NCBI GenBank assembly: GCA_000827495.1
Contig: KN817545.1
Coordinates: 133,113-197,112 of the forward strand
Direction: 5' to 3'
DNA: 64,000 nucleotides
Source of the DNA: Hypholoma sublateritium FD-334 SS-4
Taxonomy: Eukaryota > Basidiomycota > Agaricomycetes > Agaricales > Strophariaceae
The translations under genes and the position numbers were made by a program. The notes beneath the pieces were generated by a model. The model worked only from the letters and a program-made list of their open reading frames with translations. It was not told where the DNA came from and searched no databases. This document shows positions 1 to 12,865 of the stretch, in pieces (within the stretch, counting starts at the first letter, position 1; the number at the start of each line of letters is the position of its first letter).

Positions 1-2802
1 GTGCGCCACTGTCGGTGCCTTGCCTGGTGAAGGAACTGTCAATGGTGACCGTTTCGTAGGGTTGTCCTATGGGTTCAAATGGTCGGACACCTGGATGGTA
101 TGGTCTAGTTATCATCATGTGCTCTTTGACTCTTTACTGATAACGTCTTCGCAGAATTTGGGGATCTGTATTGCCTTCGGCGTCGCTTTCACCGCTGCTC
201 TCCTTATATTCACCGAATTCAATTCGAGCACTTCTGTTGACTCCGCCATCACCTTGTTCAAGCGCGGATCTAAGGCGCGTGCTGTGAAGGCTACTGGAGA
301 CGACGAAGAAACTGGAGCCACGAACGAGAAAATCCCCGAGAAACTTGCATCGCCGACTTCTCCCACCTCCGAAAAGATTGCCGCTCCCCGGATGACTGAC
401 ATTTTCTCATGGAAAGATGTCACCTACATCGTGCCTATTCCCGGAAAAGAGGACCGCATGTTACTTTCCAATGTCTCTGGATACGTCGCTCCCGGAAAGC
501 TCACCGCGCTCATGGGTGAATCCGGCGCTGGAAAGACCACGCTGCTCAATGTCCTTGCTCAGCGCACTGACACCGGTGTGGTCACCGGCGACCGCCTCGT
601 CAACGGCAAGCCTCTTCCCGCCGACTTCCAATCTCAATCGTGCGTATCTTCGTGCCTTCGGTGCACGCGAATCTCATCCTGTGTTTGTATTCCAGCGGTT
701 ACTGCCAGCAGATGGACACTCATGTTCCCCAAGCTACTGTTCGCGAGGCTCTCCTTTTCTCTGCCAAGCTCCGTCAACCTCCCTCCGTGCCCCTCTCTGA
801 GAAGGAAGCTTAGTATGTCGACCCCGATTCACTGAAGGTCTGCCGTGTTAATTGTATCTATTCACAGCGTCGATAAATGCCTGGATATGTGCGGTTTGAC
901 TGCTTACGCTGATGCCTCTGTCGGATCTTTGAGCATCGAGCACAAGAAACGTACCACCATCGGAGTCGAACTCGCTGCCAAGCCCAAGCTCCTCCTTTTC
1001 CTCGACGAACCCACCTCCGGTCTTGACTCTCAGAGCGCGTGGGCCATCATGTCTTTCCTCCGGACGTTAGCAGACAATGGTCAGGCCATTTTATGTACCA
1101 TCCATCAGGTACGCAGTATAGTTGTTAGAATACTTGGGGTGCACGGAGCTGATGTATCTCTCTAGCCTTCCGCCGAGCTCTTCCAGGTCTTCGATCGCAT
1201 GCTCCTCCTCCGCAAGGGCGGCCAGACGGTCTACTTCGGTGACATCGGAGCCAATGCCACCAAGCTGATTTCGTACTTCGAGACCAACGGTGCCCGCACA
1301 TGTCTTTCCCATGAGAATCCGTAAGTATCGTGTTGTCCTTTCTCTTGATATCTGCTCTGACCATCAGTTCAGTGCTGAATACATGCTCGACGTCATCGGC
1401 GCCGGTGCGACGGCCTCTAGCGCACAGAACTGGTACGAGATCTGGAAGCAGTCACCCGAGTCGGTTCGTGTGCAGGAAGAACTGGACGAGATCACCAACG
1501 GCAACACTGGCGCGGCGGTTAGCACTGAGATCCATTCGGAGTTCGCGACAAAGTGGGGATATCAGATGTGGGAGCTTCTCAAGCGCAATTCTGAGGCCCA
1601 CTGGAGAGACCCCAGTTACCTGATGGCTAAGCTCACGCTAAATGCAATTGGTGGTCTGTTCATTGGCTTCACTTTCTTCAAGTCGAAGGACAGTCAACAG
1701 GGAACCCAGAACAAGCTCTTCGTAAGTCTATGTTAGCCGTTCGGTTATCGTTCATGGAGCTTACCCTTTCTTCTTAGGCGATCTTCATGGCTACCATCTT
1801 GAGGTAAATTATATGCGCGCTGTTTTTACCATCGTTGCTGATATCGTTCTACATAGTGTGCCCCTGTCCAACCAGCTCCAAGTACCTTTCATCAAAATGC
1901 GCTCAGTTTACGAGATCCGTGAACGTCCCAGCCGCATGTACAGCTGGACCGCATTGGTGGCTTCGCAGATCCTCATCGAACTCCCATGGAATGTCCTCGG
2001 CTCCTTCATCCTTTTCATCACTTGGTACTGGACCGTCGGCTTTGAGAACAGCAGAGCCGGCTACACCTTCCTTATGATGGTCGTCGCTTACCCTTTCTAT
2101 TATACAACGTTTGGTTTGGTGCGTTTCATATCTTCTGCGAATCACGATTAGTATGCTGACAATCGTTTGTTAGGCTGTCGCCGCGATGGCTCCCAGTGCG
2201 GAAATTGCCGCGCTCTTGTTCTCCTTGCTCTTCTCCTTTGTGCTCACCTTGTTCGTCGGCTTCTTAATAAATTGATGTAGACATGAACTGACCTTCTCTT
2301 CCTTTTAGTAACGGTGTGCTACAGCCATACAGAGAGCTCGGTTGGTGGCAATGGATGTACCGCCTGTCGCCCTATACCTACCTCATCGAGGGTCTGCTTG
2401 GGCAAGCTATCGGCAAACAGGAGGTCAACTGCGCGGCCATCGAATTCGTGACTATAACGCCACCTTCTGGCCAGAGCTGCGGGGAGTACATGAACTCTTA
2501 TATTTCCGCGGCTGGCGGCTACTTGACAAACGCGGACGCAACCTCCGACTGCCAGTTCTGCAGCGTTCGCACGACCGATCAGTTCCTCGGGAATACGTTC
2601 AACATCTTCTATGACCACCATTGGCGCAACTTCGGCATTATGATCGCTTTCATTTTCTTCAATGTGCGTGGTTTTCGTGCTGGTCCTGGTATAGCCTCTC
2701 AAGCTGACTTGTATTCAGGTCTTCCTCGTTTTCAGCATGACTTATATTTTCCGCATCCATAAAGGCAGCTTCCTTCCTTCGTTCAAGAGGAAGAAGAACT
2801 AG
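1..2802 (+). CDS. PDR-type ABC transporter (ABCG full-size), 3' half
   Basis: This is the C-terminal half of a pleiotropic-drug-resistance ABC pump, which exports hydrophobic compounds across the plasma membrane using ATP. The 5' part lies outside the window. Eleven exons splice cleanly: 1-97, 155-639, 696-812, 868-1108, 1166-1320, 1373-1721, 1778-1803, 1857-2118, 2174-2250, 2309-2663, 2719-2802, giving 748 visible residues. The first exon is the end of the region before the second nucleotide-binding domain. NBD2 then shows Walker [10 protein letters not shown], a signature segment ([13 protein letters not shown]), Walker [16 protein letters not shown] and the H-loop CTIHQPS. The second membrane domain follows (for example [20 protein letters not shown]), with a large loop containing paired cysteines (CQFC) before the last helix. 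It ends in a basic tail. NBD2 motifs are all intact, so the visible part looks functional. Confidence 0.95.
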
Positions 2803-3071
2803 ACCAACTGCCTAACGTTAATTGAGTTCCTTTTTATAATAGAATATGAACGTCGTCTGCCTGCTTCATCTAACTTGAATAGAACGTCATGACATGGACT
2901 GTGGCTCGTTTATTGCAATGATTTTACCATAAATTTGTACCACCGCATAGTATACCGTAGCATTTCTTTTGGCATATAGACTAGATTGAAAATATATCCT
3001 GGCTCGTGTCATCAATTGTAGTGATGTGCGTCTGTAAATTAAAGGGAGCGTAGTATAACGAGGGAGTGAGC

Positions 3072-3945
3072 TCAAAGAGCGAGTCCAATGCGAGATGAAG
3101 CGACAGACGCGTCCCAGTCAGCGGCGACGGGGAACTGCGAGCACCGGCAGCTGGCGCTCAGGTAATCTGAACTGCGCTGCGACACGGTCAGCGAACGCGC
3201 ATTGCCGTTGTGTATGACGGCCTGACACGGCACGGGGAGGTACGCAGTGGGCGGGTGCAGCATGCTGTCCGACACCGAGCGCCACAGCGCCGCAGGCGGG
3301 TGCACGACGGTCGTGCGCCGCGCGTCCGACTCGGTGAGGACCTCGGGGCCGGGAAGTGGGAACTCAGGCAACGGGATCGGCTTCGAGATGACGAGCGGCG
3401 CGGAGGTGCTGCGCGTGAGACGCGGCAGGGCGTCGAGCAGGCGCCGGAAAGACGATTGGCGCTGTACGCCCCCCGCGGTGCTGGAGCTGCGAGCGAAGAA
3501 TGGACGCACGCTGCCGGGGTAGGACGGCAGGCTGGGGCCCCAGCTGTATGCGGGCGGCGGGGAGGCGACGGAGCGCGACGCGCGGTAGGGGGCCTTGCGC
3601 ATGTGTTCGGACCAGGCGTACGGCGACGTGCGCGAGGTGTTCTCGTCGACGAAGTAGGCATCCTCAAGGTCGATCGGGCGGGGCTGGGTATGCGAGGCGT
3701 CGCGCTGGACAAAGAACGGCGACAGAAAGAACCAGAGGAAGAGGATAAAGAGGACGATGCTGAGGATCAGCGCGACTACTGCAAATCAGAGTTTCCCGTC
3801 AGTGATGCTTTACGCAGGTCAAGGCGCATTGATCATTACCGATGGGCATGTTCATGCGGCCATCCCCGCTGTCGCCCATAGGACGCCAGCCTAAGTTTCC
3901 TTGTCCGGATGGAGGCAAGAAGAAGTCGTTTTGGAGGCTTGTCAT
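3072..3945 (-). CDS. single-pass membrane protein, unknown function
   Basis: Two exons (3945-3840, 3778-3072) joined by a 61-nt GT-AG intron give a 270-residue protein. The N-terminal 36 residues are polar. One strong membrane segment follows (ALILSIVLFILFLWFFLSPF, about residues 38-57). The rest is a long, Ser/Pro/Arg-rich tail that is probably disordered. The start is the first ATG in the open frame (MTSLQNDFFLPP). The splice site is supported because the intron falls just before the hydrophobic helix and joins the frames exactly. I do not recognise a family; the layout (short lumenal or outer part, helix, disordered tail) is common in fungal hypothetical membrane proteins. It converges with the ABC transporter gene. 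Confidence 0.7.
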
Positions 3946-5170
3946 GGTCTTATGTCTTGAATAGGTGGCGAATGTCCTGTCGGATGCGACGAGGTAGAGA
4001 ACGCCCTATGGAGCCCCCCTCGAAGTGGGTAAGGTGGTAGGATGAGGATCGAACTAGAGGGATTGAGTCGGGGTACATATACAGAGAAAGGGGTAGGGTG
4101 GTCTAGGACTACGGCGCGGAGGCGGGGGAAATTGCGTTCGGTACTGCAACTTTCCATGAAACAGACAGCAGCGGTGGTTGGCTTTGCAATCTCGGAAAGA
4201 CATGGTCCACGGACACATTCCCTCCGGTTTTATGTGCGGCTAAGGATAATTGAGAGAGATACCGTCGAACTAGAAACGCCAAATGAAATGTCAGGACTGC
4301 CGGAGTACGCTCGCGGTCTGGTCACGGTGGACTGAGGCTTGCAAATTGTTCAACAATTCATGCAAATCTAGTAGGAAGGATGGCTCGTAGTCAATTAAAA
4401 GACCAAATTCGTTGAATTCAACGTTTATTTTTCTCGATAGGAACGAAATGCAGTACGTACTACGGAGTGCATGCAACCTTCATGTAGGATCAACACTTCA
4501 GCCAGGATCAACCGCACCGACGTGTCGTGTCATTCCTGCAGCTTTTCAGCTTCGCCAGCTACAAGAACGAAGGGTGACGCGCAAGTGAGAAATGAGCAAA
4601 GTCAGATAGTTGCAACATGTTGAAAGGAGATGTTTGAAAAACAAGAAAAATTGTAGAGATTGCACGGGAGAGCACAAGGTGAGCCTGAGGACGCCAACGA
4701 CTACGACGGTAATTATTGCCATATCGGGATTACGCGCTGGTAAACAAAGAAAACGTGACTTGAGTCGTCGACCAAAATCTCCGACTTTTCCTTTGAAGTT
4801 TGAGCGTCACGTAAACCACAACTTCGAACTCCTGTCTGCATCATATGGTACAATCGCTACTATTTTGTGTTTTGGATGCTCTCGATTCTCGTTTTTGAAC
4901 CCTGGTACTGCTCATCTTGTGTCCTGTGTAAGCTTTGCTCCTGTAAAAAACCTTGACCGGTGCGGGTGCCTCTCCATCATTTCCGTTCGCAGTGCAAGTC
5001 AATGCTGTCCGACATAATGACATTTAATGCAAGGTCAGTCCATTGACTTCTGTCGGGATGGCTTCCAATCTTGCCAGGTCGACTCTGCGCGAACATTTCG
5101 ATCGACCCAGCTTTCTCCGGGTCCCACGTGAATGAAATCTTTGCTTCTGTTTGTCGTCTGACTGGTACGA
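3946..5170. other. intergenic, divergent promoter region
   Basis: About 1.2 kb between divergently oriented genes, so both promoters should lie here. The open frames inside it lack recognisable motifs and splice signals that would join them into a gene. No repeat or RNA gene seen. Confidence 0.5.
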
Positions 5171-7359
5171 ATGCCATTTGGTTTGCCTTTTCGTTCTATA
5201 GCAACTCACTTCTGTTACAGGCGAGCTTATCCGATGCTCTACCTCAACACCCTCTGGCTTTTTGCTGGTGTTTCTTGCCTTGCTGCTGGTACTATCCTGG
5301 ATATGTCCGCCCTTGCCTGGTTTCCCCACATCGAGCACCCCGCCGTATTTCGTGATACACTGAAGAACGATACCACAGGCTCTAAGCGATTTGAGCAGGA
5401 GCTCGATACCTCTGCACACGAAGAAGATTGCACATGCGGCGAGACACACAATTTCCTCGGTTCCCGGCTCACTAAGATAAAGTGGAGGGTTACGAGGACT
5501 AGCCGACTGAAGGGCCCACGTGCGAACGCCACCAAAACGTATGGGACCCCTACACCCTATATCGACGCTGTTACTTCGCTGTATATCTGGCATGGCGTCA
5601 TAACCTTCGGGGCTCTCTGCGCCGTCTCTTCCATGGCTTCGTGGAAGCTCGTTCTGAGATATCTTATCAGAGTCTGGTATGCGCTATTCCCCTACATGGA
5701 AGTACTCGTATCTCTTGTGGCTCAGCACTCTGTGATCTCGTTTCGGGCGGTGTTGTGCTCGGCATTATGTCGGGCTGCGCAGTCGGTTGATACTTTACCG
5801 AGGCACCTTGATGCAGCAGCTTCTTCCATGAATCGATTCATGGAACAGCGCCGTGAAAGCCAATGGAACAAGAGGAGGCTCGACTCCATTAATCGGAAGT
5901 CAGGGAGAACACTTACCCCTCGTAAGCGTCGGGAATATGGCAGACACAGGAGAACGCCGCTGTTGAAGGATCATAGGGACAGGGAGCCCATCGAATTTGA
6001 CTATGTCTTTCTTCCGGAGGAACGTCGCGAACTGCGCCATATGTACGACCCCCTGTACTTCAACCGCGTCAGAAGGATCGGCGCTGGCTCCTATGGGATG
6101 ATCTACCAGGTCGAGCACCGAATAACGGGGAAGATGATGGCATTGAAGACCCTGTCGAATAGGATGAACTCAAGCGATGATGTCAATCTCGAGATTCGTG
6201 CGCTCTTGCGTCTTCATTTTGAGATTTGGTGCCCGAAGGTACTAAGCACCTTCAAAGACACTGGTGGCTATCATATTCTGATGGTATGTTATTCACCATT
6301 GTTGACTTGCATTTCGCTACGACGCTTTCTTTTAGCCACTATATACGCGGGGAGATCTGTACACCTCTATGATTACTTCAGGCGGGTGTTTGAATCGAAT
6401 TCTGGCCAAATTCTACTTATCTGAGCTGGTATGTCAACCGATCCCACCGTGCAAACCAGCTAAACGACACCTCGTATACCAGTTATTAGCGATTCACGCC
6501 ATCCACCAGCACGGCGTCATTCACCGCGACCTCAAGCCAGAAAATATCCTATTCAACGACGACGGCCACTTGATCGTTGCCGACTTCGGCGTGGCGCACG
6601 TCTTTGACAATGACCCCCGAGACGACGATTTCTTCGAGGAAGAGTACCCACTCTGGGCCAATACGCGGCAACGCGGCGGGGACGACTTCCCGCTGCTCAC
6701 GCCGAGTTGTGAAAACCCGCACCGTATCCGAGGCAGCTCCGGGACTGCGTTCTACTCCGCGCCCGAGGTCAAGGCGATGGAGCCGTATAGCTATGGGGTG
6801 GACTACTACTCGATGGCGGTGCTGTACCATGAGATGATCACGGGATATGTGGGTAACGCTTCGCAAGGCAAGTGCCAGTTCAAGGCGATGATGCTTATTT
6901 TGGGCGCGTTTCTAGGTCCCCTTCCAATACGTCGAGGCGCAGCCACGGAACGGGGACTCCGAAACATATCTGACACTAGACCGCCATTATTCGCACTTCC
7001 AGTCCGTTTCAATGACAGATTTGGACTTCCTCGTCTGGGTCGGTGCTTGTCAATCGTACTTATGGAGTGTCTTGCTTATCAGTTATTCCTAGATGTTGGA
7101 CCCGGATCCCTATTCAAGGCCTTCGGTGAAAGAAATGAAGAAACACATAGTCTTTGCAGGCGTGTACGTATGATATCATTGCGCACACCATGCCCACGGG
7201 TATATCTCATTCAGTGCCTATGTTAATATTTTATTCGATAGCGATTGGGAGAAGATGGGCAGGCAACAAGTCCCTGTCCCGCCATTTGGGACGACGAGGA
7301 AACGGATCCGCCGGAGAGACGCGGTGCAACATTGCCCTATGGGTGCAGTCGCTGACTGA
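5171..7359 (+). CDS. serine/threonine protein kinase with hydrophobic N-terminus
   Basis: Six exons (5171-6283, 6336-6428, 6483-6848, 6916-7038, 7093-7163, 7242-7359) give 627 residues. The kinase domain begins near residue 290. The glycine loop GAGSYG, the ATP-site lysine (MALKTL), the helix-C glutamate, the catalytic loop VIHRDLKPEN, DFG and SAPEV (APE) are all present, so it should be active. The catalytic-loop and 'GHLIVADFG' wording resembles AGC-type kinases. The activation segment is unusually long and acidic (about 50 residues between DFG and APE). The N-terminal 290 residues hold two hydrophobic stretches (around residues 22-45 and 140-190) and a basic linker, suggesting membrane attachment. 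The start is uncertain: ATG 5171 or ATG 5234, and an upstream exon ending near 5161 cannot be excluded. The later splice sites are well supported by kinase homology. Confidence 0.85.
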
Positions 7360-7779
7360 CCCCGTCGAGTACGCTTCCCCGCTTCCGTGGACTGTGCCTC
7401 TCGTCGCATATCACTTATACATAATATACTAGTTTTATTTTATCTGGCACGTAAAAGTGTTGCTGATGTATGATGAATTGACCGCTGGTTTAGCAGTGCC
7501 ATTCGTCAACGTACTACCGGCATGAACGAGCTAGCTTTGACCTCTCCAACGGTTCTACTTAACCATACAAACAGTCCTGCAGTGCGTATTTTATGTATCA
7601 ATCTCATCAAATTACTCTTATATGATGGGATCTCGAGCTGACTGAAAATATCTCAACTAATATGTATATCGCTCTATTTGCTTATCAATCAATGGGCGCT
7701 TATTGCCTCGTGCATGCCACGCCGTGTATATCTCGCTGCGGGGTCAGCCAAAAGCGACATCCTCCTTTTAGCTTCACCC
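7360..7779. other. intergenic
   Basis: 3' flank of the kinase gene and promoter of the next gene. Nothing recognisable seen. Confidence 0.5.
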
Positions 7780-8473
7780 ATGTCTCAAGAAGATCAAGAC
7801 GGAAGAGTAATCGCACTCTCTCAGTCAGTGTTTTGCCTAAGATTATGGAGAGCCTGATCAATCGGCCATACCCGCCATACATAGATCACGGGCGATTCGC
7901 CTGAGGGCGCGGCGCACCCTCCCCATAAATGTTGTGTTCCCCGATGAACACAGATCCGATGAGCATATCTCCGGCTATGCCTCGTCTACGCTCACAAACC
8001 ACATTGAAACGCATCCGCAATACTTCCCTGTCACGTCGTCCGAAGGGGAGGACAAACGCACTCAGATCAGCACCTGGGCTACGTGGGTAAAAGAGAACGT
8101 GAAGGAGGACTGGGAAAAACACCTCGCACATATTAAGGCTCACGAGGATGAGCTCGCTGCACTGCGCAGAGAGATGGCGGAAATGAAGCAAGCTGCCGCC
8201 GACGAGAGCAGGGTGCAGTCGGTGCGCCTGATGATGGCCATCCGTGACCGGACGATGGCGGACGAAAGGTTGACGCTCATCAAGGAGCGGGACGAGCTTA
8301 AGAAGGAGATGTCTGTGCAGCGGGAAGGGTGGAAGCTTGCGCTCGAGGGATTCCAGAGAGTGGTAACACACGGGGGAAACACGGTGGCCGTGGAAACGCA
8401 GAGACACGAGGATGGGGTCTGTATCCAGTCTCCCGGGCCCCAGTTCGATGAAGGGGACTCAATTTCTCCATGA
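7780..8473 (+). CDS. small coiled-coil protein, unknown function
   Basis: Two exons (7780-7823 and 7885-8473, 61-nt intron) give 210 residues. The second exon alone lacks an ATG before its coiled coil. The upstream exon supplies MSQEDQDGRVIALS and joins in frame, with a branch-point-like CTGAT and a TAG acceptor, which fixes the start. The middle of the protein (about residues 70-165) is a charged heptad-rich region (for example LAALRREMAEMKQ), predicted to form a coiled coil. No known domain is visible. It is probably a structural or adaptor protein; no function can be assigned. Confidence 0.65.
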
Positions 8474-9197
8474 GACAGGTGTAGGAGCGGCAGAAGTACG
8501 GAGTATGTGTGCGCTGGGAGTCCGAATTAGCGTCGAATTGCAAAAGAATATATTCAAACTGCGGCAGTGAGTACGCTGACAGACCACCGACAACCCTTCT
8601 CCAAAACGAGTTCTAAGTTTATTCCGATCCGCCGCATCACGAAAGAGTAGGTTCTATATTAATGGATTATGTGGGCGATAGAAACGGTTTAACATGAGTC
8701 TTCCGAGTTGGGATGAAGCTCGACATTTGCAGAATTTTGTGCACTTTTTTATTCCAAAAAATTCGCCGAAATATCTCTACTTTCTAAGTAAAGGCTTACA
8801 TTTAGCACTGGATTTAGTTGTGAGTACTGGCATCATATCCTTCAAATCCTCCTTAAGCTAATCTAAGACCTCATCTGGACAAGGTCTAAATTTAGATCAG
8901 CCGTTAAACGGCATCGCGGCATTTATGCAGACCTTCACTAGAATCTCCGCTTGTTTGACGAGTTCACGTACAGAATGAGCATCTCTGTGAGCCCCGAGAC
9001 GCTGAAATAAGCATTCGATTAACCACAGGCGTTAGGGAAGGTGGTCCAAGTTGGTCCGAGAGCGTCTAAATATAGTGCTGTGAAACCTCATAAAAAGAGA
9101 CTGCGTTGTTGTCAGCCCTGTTAGGCTGTTTCGCTTTCCTATAACTCCTCGCAGCCTGCTTTATTCAGGGACCTAGTTCTCTTGATACTGAACAACT
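8474..9197. other. intergenic, promoter of H+-ATPase gene
   Basis: About 720 bp without a gene. An AT-rich TAAATATAG stretch lies near 9066-9075, about 125 bp before the ATG, followed by pyrimidine-rich sequence, as is common upstream of highly expressed fungal genes. No other structure seen. Confidence 0.4.
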
Positions 9198-12100
9198 ATG
9201 AGTACGACGGAACCCGAGAAACAGCCGCCACCTTCGCCTTCGACGTCAACGCCCGAGGACAATGCCGATGCCCCGCTGACCGAGCCGGCAAGCGAGAAGG
9301 AGAAGGAGAAGAAAAAAGGCAGATATGACGCTGCAGAAGTAGAGAAAGGACCACAACGTACGTTCATCACAATTTTTCCAAATGTTTTGGGCCTCAATCT
9401 CTCCCAGATGCGAATGTCGATATGTCACAGGTGAATTTCCTACTTGATTGAAGGTGTTCGAAAGGCTGACAGGCCATTAGATTCACTTGACTGCGGAGGA
9501 TCTATATGACAAGGATAAAGTTGATCTCGAGACCATTGTGATCCCCGATGTTTTCCACCTGCTACAATGTACGGAAGAAGGGCTTGATTCAGTGGAGGCA
9601 GAACGCCGTCTACAATTGTTTGGGCCGAACAAGCTGGAAGACACCAAGCAAAATCCATTTCTACAGGTACGTTGCATTTTCGACATATATGTATATGGAT
9701 TTTTCAAATCATTCTGAAGTTTCTCAGTTTCATGTGGAATCCATTATCGTGGGTGATGGAGGCTGCCGCACTCGTCGCTATCGTTCTTTCGAATGGACAA
9801 GGGTCACCTCCGGACTGGCAAGATTTCTGTGGTATCATATTCCTTCTTTTTGTAAACTCTTCTATCGGATTCTATGAAGAACGCAATGCCGGTGACGCCG
9901 TCAAAGCGCTCATGGACGCGCTCGCCCCCAAGGCTAAGGTCAGACGTGACGGCGCATGGCAGGAAATTGAATCTTCCATCCTCGTTCCCGGTGATATGAT
10001 TTCTTTCAAGATTGGAGACATCGTCCCCGCAGACTGTCGGCTTGTCGAGGCGATCAACGTTTCTATTGACCAGGCTGCTCTGACGGGCGAGTCGCTTCCC
10101 CAGCACAAGGACGCCGGCGATCAATGTTTCTCGTAAGTGCCGAGTATCGGCATTTCGTCGGAGGTGGCTGACTTTGAATCTAGTGGATCTACCTGCAAAC
10201 AGGGCGAAGCGGAAGGCGTTGTCATTTCAACTGGACCCAACACTTTCTTCGGGCGCGCAGCCTCTCTCGTCGGCCAAGATGATGATACGACAGGCCATTT
10301 GCAGAAAATTCTTGCTCAGATCGGCTCTTTCTGTCTCGTAACTATCGGCATCTTCGTCATCGCTGAAATTTTCGTTCTCTATGCCGGGTTCAGGTTCCAA
10401 TACCGTCGTGGGTTGAACAACATTCTGGTGCTCCTCATCGGAGGAATCCCAATTGCCATGCCTACTGTCCTCTCTGTTACCCTCGCCGTCGGAGCCACAC
10501 AGTTGGCCAAGTACAAGGCTATCGTCACGCGTATCACCGCCATCGAGGAGCTGGCGGGAGTGACTATCCTGTGTTCTGACAAGACTGGCACACTCACGAC
10601 GAACAAACTCACCATTGACCGAAACACCATAAAAACATACACCCATTTCACGCCAGACCAGGTCATCCTTCTCGCTGCATATGCATCCCGAACAGAGAAC
10701 CAGGATGCTATCGATGCTTCCGTGGTGCAGGCATTGGGCGATGTCTCCGTTGCTAGAGCTGGTATAAAACTCGTGGATTTCAAGCCGTTCAACCCTGTCG
10801 ACAAGCGTACGGAAATAACCTATCGCGAAGAGTCTTCCGGGAAGCTCAAGCGTGTGACAAAGGGCATGACGGGCATCATCATTGAGTTGTGCACGCGGAA
10901 CAAGACGGAGGCCCAAGAGTCCCAACTCGAACAGGATGTCGAAGAATATGCCACTCGTGGTCTTCGCGCGCTCGCCGTTGCGTACGAGGATGTCCCAGGA
11001 GATGACCCCCAAGCGGAGGGTGATGGTTTCGAGCTGATTGGCCTGCTCGCTATCTTCGATCCCCCACGCGCTGACACCAAACAAACCATCGATGATGCTC
11101 TTGCTCTGGGTGTTCGCGTCAAGATGGTCACAGGAGACCAACTGGCCATCGCAAAGGAGACCGGACGTCGTCTCGGATTGGGCGACCATATGTACCCGGC
11201 TAAGGTTCTGAAGGAAGGCCCCGCACCTGGCTCTAAACACGCTACTCTGGATGAGATGATCATGGACGCGGACGGCTTCGCTGGAGTTTTCCCTGAGCAC
11301 AAGTACGAGATCGTCAAACGTCTTCAGGGTTTAGGACATTTATGCGCGATGACTGGTGACGGCGCCAATGACGCCCCCGCCCTTTCCCGTGCCAACGTTG
11401 GGATTGCTGTCGAGGGTGCAACAGATGCAGCGCGCGGTGCAGCGGATATCGTACTCACTGAACCTGGTCTGTCGACAATCGTGCATGCCATCAAGCAATC
11501 TCGTGTCATTTTCCAGCGCATGCGGAATTATGCGATCTACGCGTGTTCGGTGACCATCCGTATCGTCGTATGCTTTGCAATTCTGGCGTTCACCTACAAG
11601 TTTGATTTTCCTCCGTTCATGATTCTAATCATCGCTCTACTCAACGATGGGACGATCATGACGCTCTCTCTCGATCGAGTACTTCCCTCGAGTACTCCGG
11701 ATGCGTGGGACTTGACGGAAATCTTTTCCTATGCCATCGCTTATGGCCTTTATCTCACGGCTTCAACGTACGTTTTTTCTCTGACATTTACCCAAAATGT
11801 ATAACTGACATGGTTGTTCAGTATCGCGCTCGTTGTCATCATTATTGAAACAACCTGGTTCCAACGCACTTTCGGGGTATCACTGAGCAACCCTCAAGGC
11901 ACCCGGGTTGACAAGAACGATCCCCAGCTCCACATGATTGTATACCTCCAAGTTGCTATCATCTCCCAAGCTTTGATCTTCATCACCCGTGCTCATTCTT
12001 TCTTCTTCATGGAGCGTCCATCCGTTGCTCTCTTCCTTGCGTTCTGTGTTGCACAACTTGTCTCGTCGATCATCGCCGCGTACGGTGACTGGGGCTTTAC

Positions 12101-12581
12101 TCAGATTCGCTCAATATCAGGCGGGTGGATAGGGATTATCTGGGTTTGGGTATGTCTCTAAACAATCACGCCTTTCTTTGACTGAACACCACGCCCTCAG
12201 AACATCGTCTGGTTCGTTCCCCTGGACTGGATCAAGTTCGCTATGAGAGCAACCATCATTAAGCACCTACGTAACAAGCGACTGGCGAAAGCGGCACCGG
12301 AAGTGCGGATGGAGCGCACGCCGTCTCGCGTGCAGTCGATCCACGAGTCCCTCTACTCAAACCGCATGACATTCCTAAACCGCGCCGCTCGCCGGATAGG
12401 CTTCAGCAGGAAGGTGGTGATGGGCCGCGAAGAGCTGCAGCGGTTCAGCAGTATCCAGGCGGCGCAGGCGGGTCAGACGCTTGCGCGGCATCCCAGTCGA
12501 CAGGTGATTGCGCAGCAAAGAGCTGCTGCTGCCGCCGCCTCTGGTGGGGTGACTGGGATTCGTAAGCCGGCGCCAGCGTAG
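9198..12581 (+). CDS. PMA1: plasma-membrane H+-transporting P-type ATPase
   Basis: This proton pump energises the plasma membrane and regulates cytosolic pH. Seven exons (9198-9357, 9408-9430, 9481-9666, 9720-10132, 10184-11767, 11822-12149, 12201-12581) give 1024 residues. The P-IIIA hallmarks are intact: the actuator TGES, the phosphorylation motif CSDKTGTLT (Asp near residue 393), MVTGDQ, and the hinge [12 protein letters not shown]. The N-terminus is an acidic/Lys-rich cytosolic tail. The second exon is only 23 nt and encodes ANVDMSQ, which joins the tail to the conserved [17 protein letters not shown] segment; skipping it leaves a phase mismatch. The C-terminal cytosolic tail (from about residue 900) is long and Arg/Ala/Gln-rich, the region where fungal pumps are autoinhibited. 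It faces a convergent dehydrogenase gene. Confidence 0.97.
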
Positions 12582-12865
12582 AGTTGGCGGTTCCCGTTGT
12601 GCTGTTCCCGTATACCTTTCGTGCTTGAGATGTAACTATATTGCTTGTGAGTTCGACCTTCTTTGATTATTCGATGTCGGACTTCTTGGACACTTGATGG
12701 ACTCTACCTGTGACATTGCTCTTTACGTGACTGATGCAATGTAGGTTCAAAAATCATGCAACGGACTATTGGATCGCGATCGTATTTACCATGAGCGAGG
12801 CAGAATGTTCTTCTACAATATCATACCCAAAATGAGAGAGGTGACGAATAAAGATTGTTTCTTTA

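Noticed and set aside
3188..3881. Arg-rich open frames on both strands at the one-helix protein gene
   Set aside because: They are shadows of GC-rich coding sequence; composition is Arg/Ala-rich without a domain.
10227..11300. Long minus-strand open frame opposite the H+-ATPase
   Set aside because: It mirrors the conserved P-type ATPase exon, has no family motif and has no splice structure of its own.
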